The notes below the pieces were generated by a model. It was not told where the DNA came from. It saw nothing but the letters and a program-made list of their open reading frames with translations, and did no database searches. DNA of 11,661 nucleotides from CAYLNK01 sp964384675 (GTDB taxonomy: Bacteria; Acidobacteriota; Thermoanaerobaculia; UBA5066). The DNA is taken from positions 1 to 11,661 of the forward strand of contig CAYLNK010000212.1 of the NCBI GenBank assembly GCA_964384675.1, given 5' to 3'. A program made the position numbers and the translations under genes. Numbering within the stretch: the first letter of the stretch is position 1; each line of letters opens with the position of its first letter. Shown piece by piece: positions 1-6,504 of this stretch.

Positions 1-384
1 AGGTGCCCGGCCGCGGAGCTCCCGGATCATCGCGTCCCCCGCCTCGGCCGGAGCCGACGGCTCGCCGAGCAGCTGACGCAGGCGGTCGGCGGCGCGCAGG
101 AGCCGGTCGATCACCGCGGAGTCCGGATTGCGCCCCTCGTCCCGGTGCTCCCCGAGGACGTCCTCCATCGCGTGGGCCAGGCGGTTCACCGCCTCGAAGC
201 CCATCACCCGGGCCGAGCCCTTGATGGTGTGCGCGTTCCGGAAGAGCCCGTTGATGGTCTTCTTCTGGAACTCGTCCCCCCCCGCCAGCTCCAGCTGGAG
301 GAGGCCGCGCTCGAGCGCCTCCAGGTGCTCCTTCGCCTCGGAGAGGAACTCCGGGAGGAGGTCGGAGAGGTCGATCCCTTCCAT
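1..384 (-). CDS. cheA: Chemotaxis histidine kinase CheA, N-terminal Hpt part (cut by window edge)
   Basis: The first 128 residues of a CheA-type kinase, which passes phosphate from its own histidine to response regulators in a chemosensory array. The visible part is a histidine phosphotransfer (Hpt) domain. The start MEGIDLSDLLPEFLSEAKEH is typical of CheA, and the phospho-acceptor is His52 in AHTIKGSARVMGF (residues 51-63), followed by the helix NRLAHAMEDVL. The dimerisation, ATPase and CheW-like domains would lie beyond the left edge, so the family call rests on the Hpt domain and on the neighbours. The ATG at 384-382 is the only sensible start: it lies 18 bases after the receptor stop codon and has no strong ribosome binding site, which suggests translational coupling within the operon. 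A stand-alone Hpt protein is possible but less likely beside cheW and a receptor. Confidence 0.88.
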   Translation of the reverse strand, partial: MEGIDLSDLLPEFLSEAKEHLEALERGLLQLELAGGDEFQKKTINGLFRNAHTIKGSARVMGFEAVNRLAHAMEDVLGEHRDEGRNPDSAVIDRLLRAADRLRQLLGEPSAPAEAGDAMIRELRGRAP

Positions 385-402
385 TCGCCCGGTCCGCGGG
401 CG

Positions 403-2292
403 CTAGACGGTCCGCTTGCCGACGAGGACGCTGAGGCGCTCGGCGACGCCCCGGAGCTCCTCGGCGGCGGCCTGCGCCTGCTGCGCGGAGCTCGCGGCCT
501 GCTGCGCCACCATGGAGACGTCGTGCATCGTGCGCGCCACCTGCTCGCTCGCCTGCCCCTGCTGCTGCGTCGCCAGCGAGATCTCCTGGGCGAGCCCGAA
601 CGTGCCCTGCACCTGGCGGAGGATCTCGGTGATCGCCTCCCCGGACCGCACGGCGAGCGCCGAGCCGTGCTCCGCCTCACGGGCCCCGTCCTCGGCCGAC
701 ATCACCGCGCCGTTCGTGGCGCTCTGCACCTCGCCGATCAGCGTGCGGATCTCGCTGGTCGCCTGCACCACCCGCTCGGCGAGCCGCTTCACCTCGGCCG
801 CGACCACGCCGAAGCGCTTCCCGTGCTCTCCGGCGCCGGCGGCCTCGATGGAGGCGTTGAGCGCGAGCAGGTGGGTGTCGCCCGCGAACTCGTTGATGAT
901 GTTCACCACCACGGAGATCTGCTGCGCCTTCTCCCCGAGCGCCAGGATCTTCTCGGCCAGGTTGTGGACCTTCGTCTTGAGCGTCTCCATCCCGGCCACG
1001 GTCTCCTCCACCGCGGTGTGCGCCGACTCGGCGCTCCGGAGGTTGTGCTCGGCGGTCTGGGCCACGCGGCCGGACGCCTCGGCGATCTGGCGCGCGGTGC
1101 GCGACAGCTCCTCCACCGTGGCCGTCACCTCGGCCACCGAAGCGGCCTGCTCCGTCGCGCCCGCCGACTGGCTCAGCGCCTGCGCGGTCAGCTCGGCCGA
1201 CGAGCTCGACAGCACCGTCACCGCGTTCCCGAGCGGGCGGGTGATGCTCTTCATGATCGCGACGATCGGAAGCGCCCACACCAGGAGGGAGAGGCCGGCG
1301 AAGACCAGCGAGCGGGTCCGGCGTGCCTGATACGTCGCCTGCCTCGTGGCCAGGAGGACGTCCAGCTCGTCGGCGGCCGCGGTGAAGAGCCGCGAGTACG
1401 CGGCCCGGGTCCTCACCAGGGCGCCCGCGACGTCGTCCCCGGACACCTCGGCCTTCTCCTCGTTCACGGCCCGGCGGAGGAACGTCACAAGCGTCTCCGT
1501 GGCCTGGGTCGCGTCCACGAGCGCGGGGCCGACGTTGCGCGAGAGGGACGGGCTCGGCCCGTAGAAGTTCGCGTCCTCCGTCATGGCGGTGTCGAGGCTC
1601 GCCGTGATGCGGCCGAGGTCGGCCCGCCTCAGGAACTCGGCGTAGGAATGGAAAGCCGCGCGCTCCTTGGCGGCGGGCGTCCCGCGGGCCAGGATCGGCA
1701 CGACCTCCGAGCGGATCTCCTCCTGCCGCACCAGCGCGTCGGGGATCGCGAGCAGCGTGACGTCCATGACGTAGTAGCTGTCGAGGTCGGGGTCCAGGAT
1801 CAGGTTCGAGGTGTCCCCGACGTGCGAGACGAGCGCGCGCAGATCGGCGAAGAGGGTCCCGTGCGTGAGCCCCCCCGGTGTGTCGCCTCTGGCCTTCAGC
1901 TCCTCCCACCGGCGCCTCAGCCCCTCCACCGCCAGATGGCTCCGTTTCCGCTTCGCGAGCCCTTCCGCGTCGGTCTGCAGGCTCCGGGCGAGCCGCGAGT
2001 CGACGTCGGAGAGCTGCGAGAACGCCGTGTCGATCTGGGCGGTCTTCCGGTCCCCCTCGGACCCGGCGGCGGAGGCTCCACCCGCCGCACCCGAGGCGGC
2101 GGCGTGCTCCGGCAGCAGGTCCAGGAGCTTCTGTAGCGGACGCTGGTACACCAGCCCGTCCCGCTCCTGCTGCGCGAACCGGATGTGCCCGTTGATCACC
2201 TGGACGTACAGGGTCAGGAGCACGGCGATGGGCACCAGGAACGCCACGTTGATGACCAGCAGCTTCTGGCTGATGGTCCAGTTCCTCAGCAT
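403..2292 (-). CDS. Transmembrane methyl-accepting chemotaxis protein with nearly absent HAMP domain
   Basis: A chemoreceptor of 629 residues. The order is a short cytoplasmic start (MLRNWTISQK), membrane segment 1 (about 10-34), a mostly helical extracytoplasmic sensor domain of about 290 residues containing DPDLDSYYVMD (167-177), membrane segment 2 (about 328-347), then the methyl-accepting signalling coiled coil to the C-terminus. After segment 2 only the opening of a HAMP domain is visible (SITRPL, 349-354); the helical signalling region starts almost at once. The hairpin tip (about 468-501) includes DTHLLALNASIEAAGAGE and differs from the usual QTNLLALNAAIEAARAGE. There is no C-terminal CheR/CheB-binding pentapeptide; the protein ends LVGKRTV. 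I chose ATG at 2292 over the in-frame TTG at 2298 because a GAGG lies 6 bases before the ATG. The ligand is unknown. It probably signals through the CheW and CheA encoded beside it. Confidence 0.93.
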   Translation of the reverse strand: MLRNWTISQKLLVINVAFLVPIAVLLTLYVQVINGHIRFAQQERDGLVYQRPLQKLLDLLPEHAAASGAAGGASAAGSEGDRKTAQIDTAFSQLSDVDSRLARSLQTDAEGLAKRKRSHLAVEGLRRRWEELKARGDTPGGLTHGTLFADLRALVSHVGDTSNLILDPDLDSYYVMDVTLLAIPDALVRQEEIRSEVVPILARGTPAAKERAAFHSYAEFLRRADLGRITASLDTAMTEDANFYGPSPSLSRNVGPALVDATQATETLVTFLRRAVNEEKAEVSGDDVAGALVRTRAAYSRLFTAAADELDVLLATRQATYQARRTRSLVFAGLSLLVWALPIVAIMKSITRPLGNAVTVLSSSSAELTAQALSQSAGATEQAASVAEVTATVEELSRTARQIAEASGRVAQTAEHNLRSAESAHTAVEETVAGMETLKTKVHNLAEKILALGEKAQQISVVVNIINEFAGDTHLLALNASIEAAGAGEHGKRFGVVAAEVKRLAERVVQATSEIRTLIGEVQSATNGAVMSAEDGAREAEHGSALAVRSGEAITEILRQVQGTFGLAQEISLATQQQGQASEQVARTMHDVSMVAQQAASSAQQAQAAAEELRGVAERLSVLVGKRTV

Positions 2293-2298
2293 CGGCAA

Positions 2299-2302
2299 CC
2301 TC
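2299..2302 (-). promoter_or_regulatory. Ribosome binding site of the chemoreceptor gene
   Basis: On the minus strand GAGG stands 6 bases before ATG 2292. The in-frame TTG at 2298 would directly abut this GAGG, leaving no spacer, so the site decides in favour of the ATG and shortens the longest reading frame by two codons. Confidence 0.6.
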
Positions 2303-2314
2303 GCTTGGTGAGCT

Positions 2315-2650
2315 TCATGAGAGCCGCTCGAGATCGAGGACGACGAGGAGCCCGTCGCCCAGGAGGGCGGCGCCGACCGCCGCGGGAAGCGCCCGGCTCC
2401 GGAGCACGGAGGGAAGGCGGCGGAGCACGCGCCGCGGGAGCTCGAGGAGCTCCCGGCTCTCCTCCACGGCGTGGCGCACCCCCGAGCGGGTGGTGACGCT
2501 CCACCTCGTGGTCCCCGTGCCGGAAAGGCCGAGGCGGACGCCGAGCGGCTCGTCGCCGGGCTCGGCCGGTCCGACGCCGGCCACCTGCTCGAGGGGCACG
2601 CCGAAGCGCGCCCCTCCGGCGGAGATCACGAGGAGGGAGAGGTCGCGCAT
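2315..2650 (-). CDS. Short CheW-like protein (111 aa)
   Basis: A small protein between cheW and the chemoreceptor gene. Its start (LLVISAGGARFGVPLEQVAGV, residues 6-26) resembles the first strands of a CheW domain, and its end (GDGLLVVLDLERLS, 98-111) resembles the last CheW strands, where the pattern is G-x-L-x-x-x-LDLE-x-L. The middle lacks the NLRG-type receptor and kinase contact motif of true CheW and is rich in arginine and leucine (about 63-86). At 111 residues it is well below the usual 150-165 of CheW. The reading frame is open further upstream, but ATG 2650 is chosen because it sits 5 bases after the cheW stop and gives a product that begins directly with the CheW-like strands. The role is unknown: a reduced adaptor, a cap of the array or a diverged remnant are all possible. 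That it is a gene is fairly sure; its CheW ancestry is an inference from both ends. Confidence 0.72.
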   Translation of the reverse strand: MRDLSLLVISAGGARFGVPLEQVAGVGPAEPGDEPLGVRLGLSGTGTTRWSVTTRSGVRHAVEESRELLELPRRVLRRLPSVLRSRALPAAVGAALLGDGLLVVLDLERLS

Positions 2651-2655
2651 GCCGT

Positions 2656-3144
2656 TCAGCCCCGCACCAGCACGTCGACGAGCTTTTCCAGGTCGAGACG
2701 CGCGACGAGCCGACCGTCCTGGAGGATCACCTGCCCGGCCACCAGGTCTCCGGCGCCGGGGGGCCGCTCGCTCGGCACGCCGCGCTCGAGATCGCCGATC
2801 AGGTCGACGAGCAGGCCGACGCGTTCCGCGGGGAGCCGGATGATCACGAGGCGCGACTGGGGCCCGGGCGCCACCGCGCCCACGCCGAGGAGGACCTTCA
2901 GGTCGGCGACCGCGATCACCTCGCCGCGGAGGTTCACCGCGCCGAGGAGCGCCGGGGGAAGGCCGGGCACCGGGGTGATCGGCGGGACCTTGGCCACCTC
3001 GGACACCTCGGTCAAGGCGAGCCCGTACAGCTCGTCCGCCGCGCCGAAGGTCAGGACCTCGATCTCCTCGGCGCCGTCGCCGGGGACCGACGCGAGCGCG
3101 GACCGATCCGGCTCGGCGAACAGGGACTCCGCGTCGAAGCTCAC
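2656..3144 (-). CDS. cheW: CheW adaptor protein
   Basis: A CheW-domain protein of 162 residues that couples chemoreceptors to CheA in the signalling array. After a variable N-terminal tail of about 27 residues comes the domain: EIEVLTFGAADELYGLAL (about 28-44), the region leading into GLPPALLGAVNLRGEV (61-76) with the NLRG motif, VIAVADLKVLLG (76-87), a second five-stranded half (RLVIIRLPAERVGLLVD, 98-114) and the closing strand DGRLVARLDLEKL (143-155). The start is assigned to GTG at 3144-3142. The frame stays open far upstream only because of GC bias, and ATG at 3157-3155 is in another frame. No Shine-Dalgarno sequence precedes the GTG; a promoter-like pair ends 11 bases before it, suggesting a leaderless or very short-leader mRNA. 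First gene of the minus-strand chemosensory operon. Confidence 0.9.
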   Translation of the reverse strand: MSFDAESLFAEPDRSALASVPGDGAEEIEVLTFGAADELYGLALTEVSEVAKVPPITPVPGLPPALLGAVNLRGEVIAVADLKVLLGVGAVAPGPQSRLVIIRLPAERVGLLVDLIGDLERGVPSERPPGAGDLVAGQVILQDGRLVARLDLEKLVDVLVRG

Positions 3145-3155
3145 GTGTTGCCGGC

Positions 3156-3184
3156 ATGTTAGGAGGCGCCCCTGCCGTCCGCAA
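3156..3184 (-). promoter_or_regulatory. Putative sigma70-like promoter of the chemosensory operon
   Basis: Read on the minus strand, TTGCGG (3184-3179) is followed by a 17-base spacer and TAACAT (3161-3156), matching the -35 consensus at 3 of 6 positions and the -10 consensus at 4 of 6, with ideal spacing. Initiation would be expected at or within a few bases of the GTG start of cheW at 3144. The match is modest and the call is an inference. The rest of the 84-base divergent region (3145-3228) must also hold the porin promoter; GATACC at 3194-3199 is the only, weak, -10-like candidate I see there. Confidence 0.4.
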
Positions 3185-3218
3185 CGACGTCGCGATACCC
3201 TACGCCATCCCGACCGCT

Positions 3219-3223
3219 GGAGG
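3219..3223 (+). promoter_or_regulatory. Ribosome binding site of the porin gene
   Basis: GGAGG is separated by 5 bases from ATG 3229. This is the clearest Shine-Dalgarno sequence in the window, and it fixes the start against the longer shadow frame that overlaps it. Confidence 0.75.
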
Positions 3224-3228
3224 ATCCG

Positions 3229-4356
3229 ATGCGCCCGACCCGCCGCGCCAGCCTGCTGCTCACGCTTCTCGCCCTGACGCCGACCGCGCTCCGCGCGGAA
3301 GACCCTCCGGCTCCGCCGCCGGCCGCCGCGGCGCCGTCGTGGCTCTCGGAGATCGCCGTGAACGGGTTCGTCTCGGTCGGCTACACCACGAACCTGGAGA
3401 AGCCCGATTCCCGGACGAACACGTACCGCGTCTTCGACACCGACGACGGCTCGATCCGCCTCGACGTCGTCGAGCTGGTCGTCCAGAAGGAAGCGAAGGA
3501 AAAGGGATCGGTCGGCTTCCGCGTCGACCTCACCGCCGGCTCGGCCATCCCGTCCATCGCGGCCGCGAGCGGGCTCTTCCGGGACGCCGAGACCGGGAAG
3601 GCCCAGGACTTCGACGTCCAGCAGGCGTACGTCACGTGGCTCCCCTCCGCGAAGGTGCGCCTCGACGTCGGCAAGTGGGTGACCCACATGGGCAACGAGC
3701 TGATCGAGGGATACGACGGCTGGAACGACAACTACTCGCGCTCGTTCCTCTTCGGCTACGCGATCCCGTTCACGCACACCGGCGTGAAGGCCACCTTCGC
3801 CGCGACCGACTCGCTGACGCTCATGGGGCTCGTCACCAACGGATGGGACGACGTGAAGGACAACAACCGCTCGAAGTCGTTCGGCGGGCAGGTCGCCTAC
3901 AACGGCTCGGCCGTCTCGGTCTTCGCGAACTACATCGGCGGAAAGGAGCGGGACGAGGAGTCGTTCCGCCACGTCCTGGACGGCATCGTCGTCATCCGGC
4001 CGGTCGCGGGCCTGACGTTGACGCTGAACGCCGACTGGGGCCAGGACGAGGATGCCGCCGGACCCGGCCAGGACGCCCGGTGGTACGGTTTCGCCGGGTA
4101 CGTCAAGTACGCCGTCACCGACTCGTTCGCGCTCGCCCTGCGGTGCGAGACCTTCACCGATCGGGACGGCTTCCGGACGGGGACCGTGCAGCGGCTCACC
4201 GGCGTGACCCTCACGCCCGAGGTGAAGATCGGCAAGCACGTGGTCCTCCGGGGCGAGGTGCGCCACGACCGCTCGGACGAGGACGTCTTCACGAAGCGCT
4301 CCGAGCCGCGCGGCAGCCAGACGACCCTGGCCTTCAACGCGATGTACGTCTTCTGA
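3229..4356 (+). CDS. OmpL/BBP2-like outer-membrane beta-barrel porin
   Basis: A secreted 375-residue protein with a signal peptide (MRPTRRASLLLTLLALTPTA, then LRA; cleavage expected after Ala23) and a short Ala/Pro-rich linker (24-37). The remainder shows alternating aromatic/hydrophobic strands typical of outer-membrane barrels, such as VNGFVSVGYTTN (44-55), AYVTWLP (133-139) and the final strand TLAFNAMYVF with terminal Phe. The segment VGKWVTHMGNELIE (147-160), following a strand with DVQQAYV, matches the G-K-x-x-T-x-x-G-x-E signature of the 'putative beta-barrel porin-2, OmpL-like' family (bbp2). It probably forms a passive channel in the outer membrane; the substrate cannot be told. It is transcribed divergently from the chemosensory operon. 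Family assignment is good; a different porin family is the main alternative. Confidence 0.82.
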   Translation: MRPTRRASLLLTLLALTPTALRAEDPPAPPPAAAAPSWLSEIAVNGFVSVGYTTNLEKPDSRTNTYRVFDTDDGSIRLDVVELVVQKEAKEKGSVGFRVDLTAGSAIPSIAAASGLFRDAETGKAQDFDVQQAYVTWLPSAKVRLDVGKWVTHMGNELIEGYDGWNDNYSRSFLFGYAIPFTHTGVKATFAATDSLTLMGLVTNGWDDVKDNNRSKSFGGQVAYNGSAVSVFANYIGGKERDEESFRHVLDGIVVIRPVAGLTLTLNADWGQDEDAAGPGQDARWYGFAGYVKYAVTDSFALALRCETFTDRDGFRTGTVQRLTGVTLTPEVKIGKHVVLRGEVRHDRSDEDVFTKRSEPRGSQTTLAFNAMYVF

Positions 4357-4369
4357 CCCGGAGCTTGGT

Positions 4370-4388
4370 CGGCCGGTCGTTCCGGCCG
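4370..4388. terminator. GC-rich hairpin after the porin gene
   Basis: CGGCCGG and CCGGCCG form a perfect 7-base-pair stem around the loop TCGTT, 14 bases after the porin stop codon. There is no proper U-tract (the sequence continues CGGGCCCTCTTC), so it could be a weak or Rho-assisted terminator, or a chance palindrome in GC-rich DNA. It also lies just upstream of the -10-like element of the next gene. Confidence 0.35.
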
Positions 4389-4400
4389 CGGGCCCTCTTC

Positions 4401-4406
4401 TATACA
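4401..4406 (+). promoter_or_regulatory. Putative -10 element of the aminotransferase operon
   Basis: TATACA (4 of 6 matches to TATAAT) is the only AT-rich patch in the 63-base gap and ends 13 bases before ATG 4420. No Shine-Dalgarno sequence is present in CTCCCGCCCCGTC before the ATG, so the transcript would have a leader of only about 5-7 bases or none. No convincing -35 hexamer is seen at 16-18 bases upstream. Confidence 0.4.
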
Positions 4407-4419
4407 CTCCCGCCCCGTC

Positions 4420-5724
4420 ATGAAGATCGTTCCTCGCTTTCCGTTGCCGGAGACGGGCGACGCCGCGCTTTCCACCCTGGCCCGCGGCGTCGTCGGCTCC
4501 GAGATCCTGAAGATCGCCGCGGAGATCCGCGCCCAGAAGGCCCAGGGCGCGCAGATCTGCAACCTCACGGTGGGCGACTTCGACCCGGCGTACTTCCCCA
4601 TCCCCGCGGAGCTGCTCGACGCCACCCGGGACGCCCTGGCCGAAGGGCACACCAACTACCCACCGTCGGACGGCGTCCTGGCGCTTCGCGAGGCGGTGGT
4701 GCGGTTCTACTCGCGTGAGCTCGACCTCGACTACCCGGTCGACTCGGTGCTCATCACGGGCGGCGCGCGCCCGCTCCTGTACGGCACCTACAAGGCTCTC
4801 GTCGACCCGGGCGACGTGGCGGTCTACCCCGTACCCTCCTGGAACAACAACCACTACACCTACCTCTCGGGCGCGAGGGGCGTGGAGATCCCGGTCTCGG
4901 CGGCATCCAACTTCTTCCCAACGGTCGAGCAGCTCGCGCCGCACCTGCCGGTGGCGCGCCTCGTCCTCGTCAACTCGCCGCTCAACCCGACCGGCACCGT
5001 GATCGCCCCCGAGGAGCTGAAGAAGATCAGCCTCGCGATCCTGGAGGAGAACCGGCGGCGCGAGACGGCCGGCGCGCGGCCGTGCTACCTGGTGTTCGAC
5101 CAGGTGTACTGGGCCCTCACCTTCGGGCACGCGCGTCACACCACGCCCGTCAACCTGGTGCCGGAGATGGCGCCGTACACGATCCTCCTCGACGCGATCT
5201 CCAAGGCGTTCTGCGCCACCGGGCTGCGCGTCGGCTGGGGCGTCATGCCGCCCGCGGTGCGCCGCCGGATGGCGGACCTCCTCGGGCACGTCGGCGCCTG
5301 GGCGCCCAAGGCCGAGCAGGTCGCGACCGCGAAGCTCCTCGACTCGCCCGAGCGGATGGAGGCCTTCCGCCGCCCGATGAAGGAGCGGCTCCAGGAGCGC
5401 CTCGACGCCCTCTACACGGGCGTCATGGAGATGCAGCGCGACGGGCTGCCGGTCGAGGCGATCGAGCCGCAGGGCGCCATCTACCTCTCGCTCCGCTTCG
5501 ATCTCTTCGGGCGGGTCTTCGACGGCCAGACCGTCACGACGAACGAACAGATCCGGAGGCTCCTCCTCGACCGCGCCGGCCTGGCCGTCGTGCCGTTCCA
5601 GGCCTTCGGCCTGAAAGAGGAGAGCGGCTGGTTCCGGATCTCCGTCGGGGCCGTCTCGACCGACGAGATCCGCGCCGCGTTCCCGCGGCTCCGCGAGCTG
5701 ATCGGGGCGGCGGTCGCGGTCTAG
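4420..5724 (+). CDS. PLP-dependent class I/II aminotransferase
   Basis: A 434-residue fold-type I enzyme that would move amino groups between an amino acid and a 2-oxo acid using pyridoxal phosphate in the cytoplasm. Visible landmarks: the substrate-side loop LTVGDFDP (49-56), NYPPSDGVLALREAV (79-93), the cofactor-stacking region GGARPLLYGTY (114-124), NSPLNPTGTV (185-194), the PLP-binding Asp227 and Tyr230 in VFDQVYW, the Schiff-base Lys262 in DAISKAFCATGLRVGWG (258-274), and the substrate carboxylate-binding Arg406 in WFRISVG. Length is slightly above the roughly 400 usual for aspartate aminotransferase-like enzymes. All key residues are present, so it should be active, but the substrate is not readable; alanine, aspartate or aromatic aminotransferase are all possible. 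It is the first gene of a five-gene run and has no ribosome binding site. Confidence 0.9.
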   Translation: MKIVPRFPLPETGDAALSTLARGVVGSEILKIAAEIRAQKAQGAQICNLTVGDFDPAYFPIPAELLDATRDALAEGHTNYPPSDGVLALREAVVRFYSRELDLDYPVDSVLITGGARPLLYGTYKALVDPGDVAVYPVPSWNNNHYTYLSGARGVEIPVSAASNFFPTVEQLAPHLPVARLVLVNSPLNPTGTVIAPEELKKISLAILEENRRRETAGARPCYLVFDQVYWALTFGHARHTTPVNLVPEMAPYTILLDAISKAFCATGLRVGWGVMPPAVRRRMADLLGHVGAWAPKAEQVATAKLLDSPERMEAFRRPMKERLQERLDALYTGVMEMQRDGLPVEAIEPQGAIYLSLRFDLFGRVFDGQTVTTNEQIRRLLLDRAGLAVVPFQAFGLKEESGWFRISVGAVSTDEIRAAFPRLRELIGAAVAV

Positions 5725-5732
5725 CTCGGCCG

Positions 5733-6500
5733 GTGACACCGTCCGGCGCCTTCCTCGACTGGCTCCGGATGGTGCCGTGGGGAATCGCGGCGCTCCTGGC
5801 CCTCGTCGAGAACACGGCGATCCTCGTCATCGCCGTCGCCACCGGGGACTGGGCCGTGCGCCGCTTCCGCCACCGCCCGGTCGCCGAGCCGCCGCTGCCG
5901 GTAACCCGGCTCGAGGTCGTGGCGGCGGCTGCGGGCGTCTTCCTGAACAGCGCGGTGACGGTCGCCGGTCTCTACCTCTGGCGTATCGGGATCATCAGCC
6001 TCCGGGTCGACGTCGGGCTGCGCGCGCTCCTCGACGTGCCGATCCTCCTGCTGGTGATGGACGCGCTGATGTACGCGCTCCATCGGCTGGCCCACCTGCC
6101 GGTGCTGTTCGAGCTCCTCCACCGCTTCCACCACCGGTACGACCGGCCTCGGCCGCTGACGCTCTTCGCGCTCAGCCCGGCCGAGGCGCTCGCCTTCGGC
6201 GGCCTCTGGCTCGCCGTGCTCTCCGCCGCGTCGTTCTCGTGGCTCGGCATCTCGATCTACCTCGGGCTCAACGTGGCGTGGGGGACGATCGGGCACCTCG
6301 GCGTCGAGCCGGTGCCGCCGGAGCTGGCGCGGCGGCCGCTCGTCGCCCAGGTCGCGGGCAGCTCCTTCCACGCGCAGCACCACCAGGAGATCGGGCACAA
6401 CTTCGGCTTCTACACGCTGATCTGGGATCGCCTCCTCGGCACGCTCCGTCCCGACTACGATCACGCGTACGGCCGGCCGCCGGCCCGCCAGGAGAGATAG
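5733..6500 (+). CDS. Membrane fatty acid hydroxylase / sterol desaturase family protein
   Basis: An integral-membrane protein of about 255 residues with the histidine clusters that hold the di-iron centre of the fatty acid hydroxylase superfamily: HRLAH (117-121), HRFHH (130-134), His188 in GHLGVEP, and HAQHHQEIGH (213-222), followed by the family's usual NFGFYTLIWDRLLGTL (223-238). Hydrophobic segments lie at about 13-37, 62-84, 98-116 and 150-182. It would use O2 and reducing power to hydroxylate or desaturate a lipid; the substrate is unknown. The start is uncertain. GTG 5733 lies 8 bases after the preceding stop and keeps the amphipathic AFLDWLRMVPWG; ATG 5769 would give 243 residues. Neither has a clear ribosome binding site, so coupling to the upstream gene is likely. 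Confidence 0.88.
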   Translation: MTPSGAFLDWLRMVPWGIAALLALVENTAILVIAVATGDWAVRRFRHRPVAEPPLPVTRLEVVAAAAGVFLNSAVTVAGLYLWRIGIISLRVDVGLRALLDVPILLLVMDALMYALHRLAHLPVLFELLHRFHHRYDRPRPLTLFALSPAEALAFGGLWLAVLSAASFSWLGISIYLGLNVAWGTIGHLGVEPVPPELARRPLVAQVAGSSFHAQHHQEIGHNFGFYTLIWDRLLGTLRPDYDHAYGRPPARQER

Positions 6501-6504
6501 ACAG

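Noticed and set aside
145..2136. 663-codon open frame on the plus strand opposite the chemoreceptor gene
   Set aside because: It is antisense to a clear receptor gene; its translation is Arg/Leu/Gly-rich with no domain, as expected from GC bias at third positions.
3149..3156. TGCCGGCA palindrome upstream of cheW as an operator
   Set aside because: The symmetry stops at 8 bases, and such short palindromes are common in DNA this GC-rich.
5082..5732. Open frame upstream of and in frame with the hydroxylase gene
   Set aside because: It overlaps the aminotransferase C-terminal half, including conserved residues Lys262 and Arg406, in another frame; no hydroxylase homology begins before about 5740.
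3145..5739. Long upstream extension of the cheW frame on the minus strand (total 1027 codons)
   Set aside because: Only the last 162 codons resemble a protein family. The rest is antisense to the porin and aminotransferase genes and has low-complexity composition.
4420..6500. Aminotransferase plus lipid hydroxylase as a sphingolipid-type pathway
   Set aside because: Sphingolipid synthesis needs an alpha-oxoamine synthase such as serine palmitoyltransferase. The PLP enzyme here has the class I/II aminotransferase layout, and no acyl carrier or ketoreductase gene is nearby.
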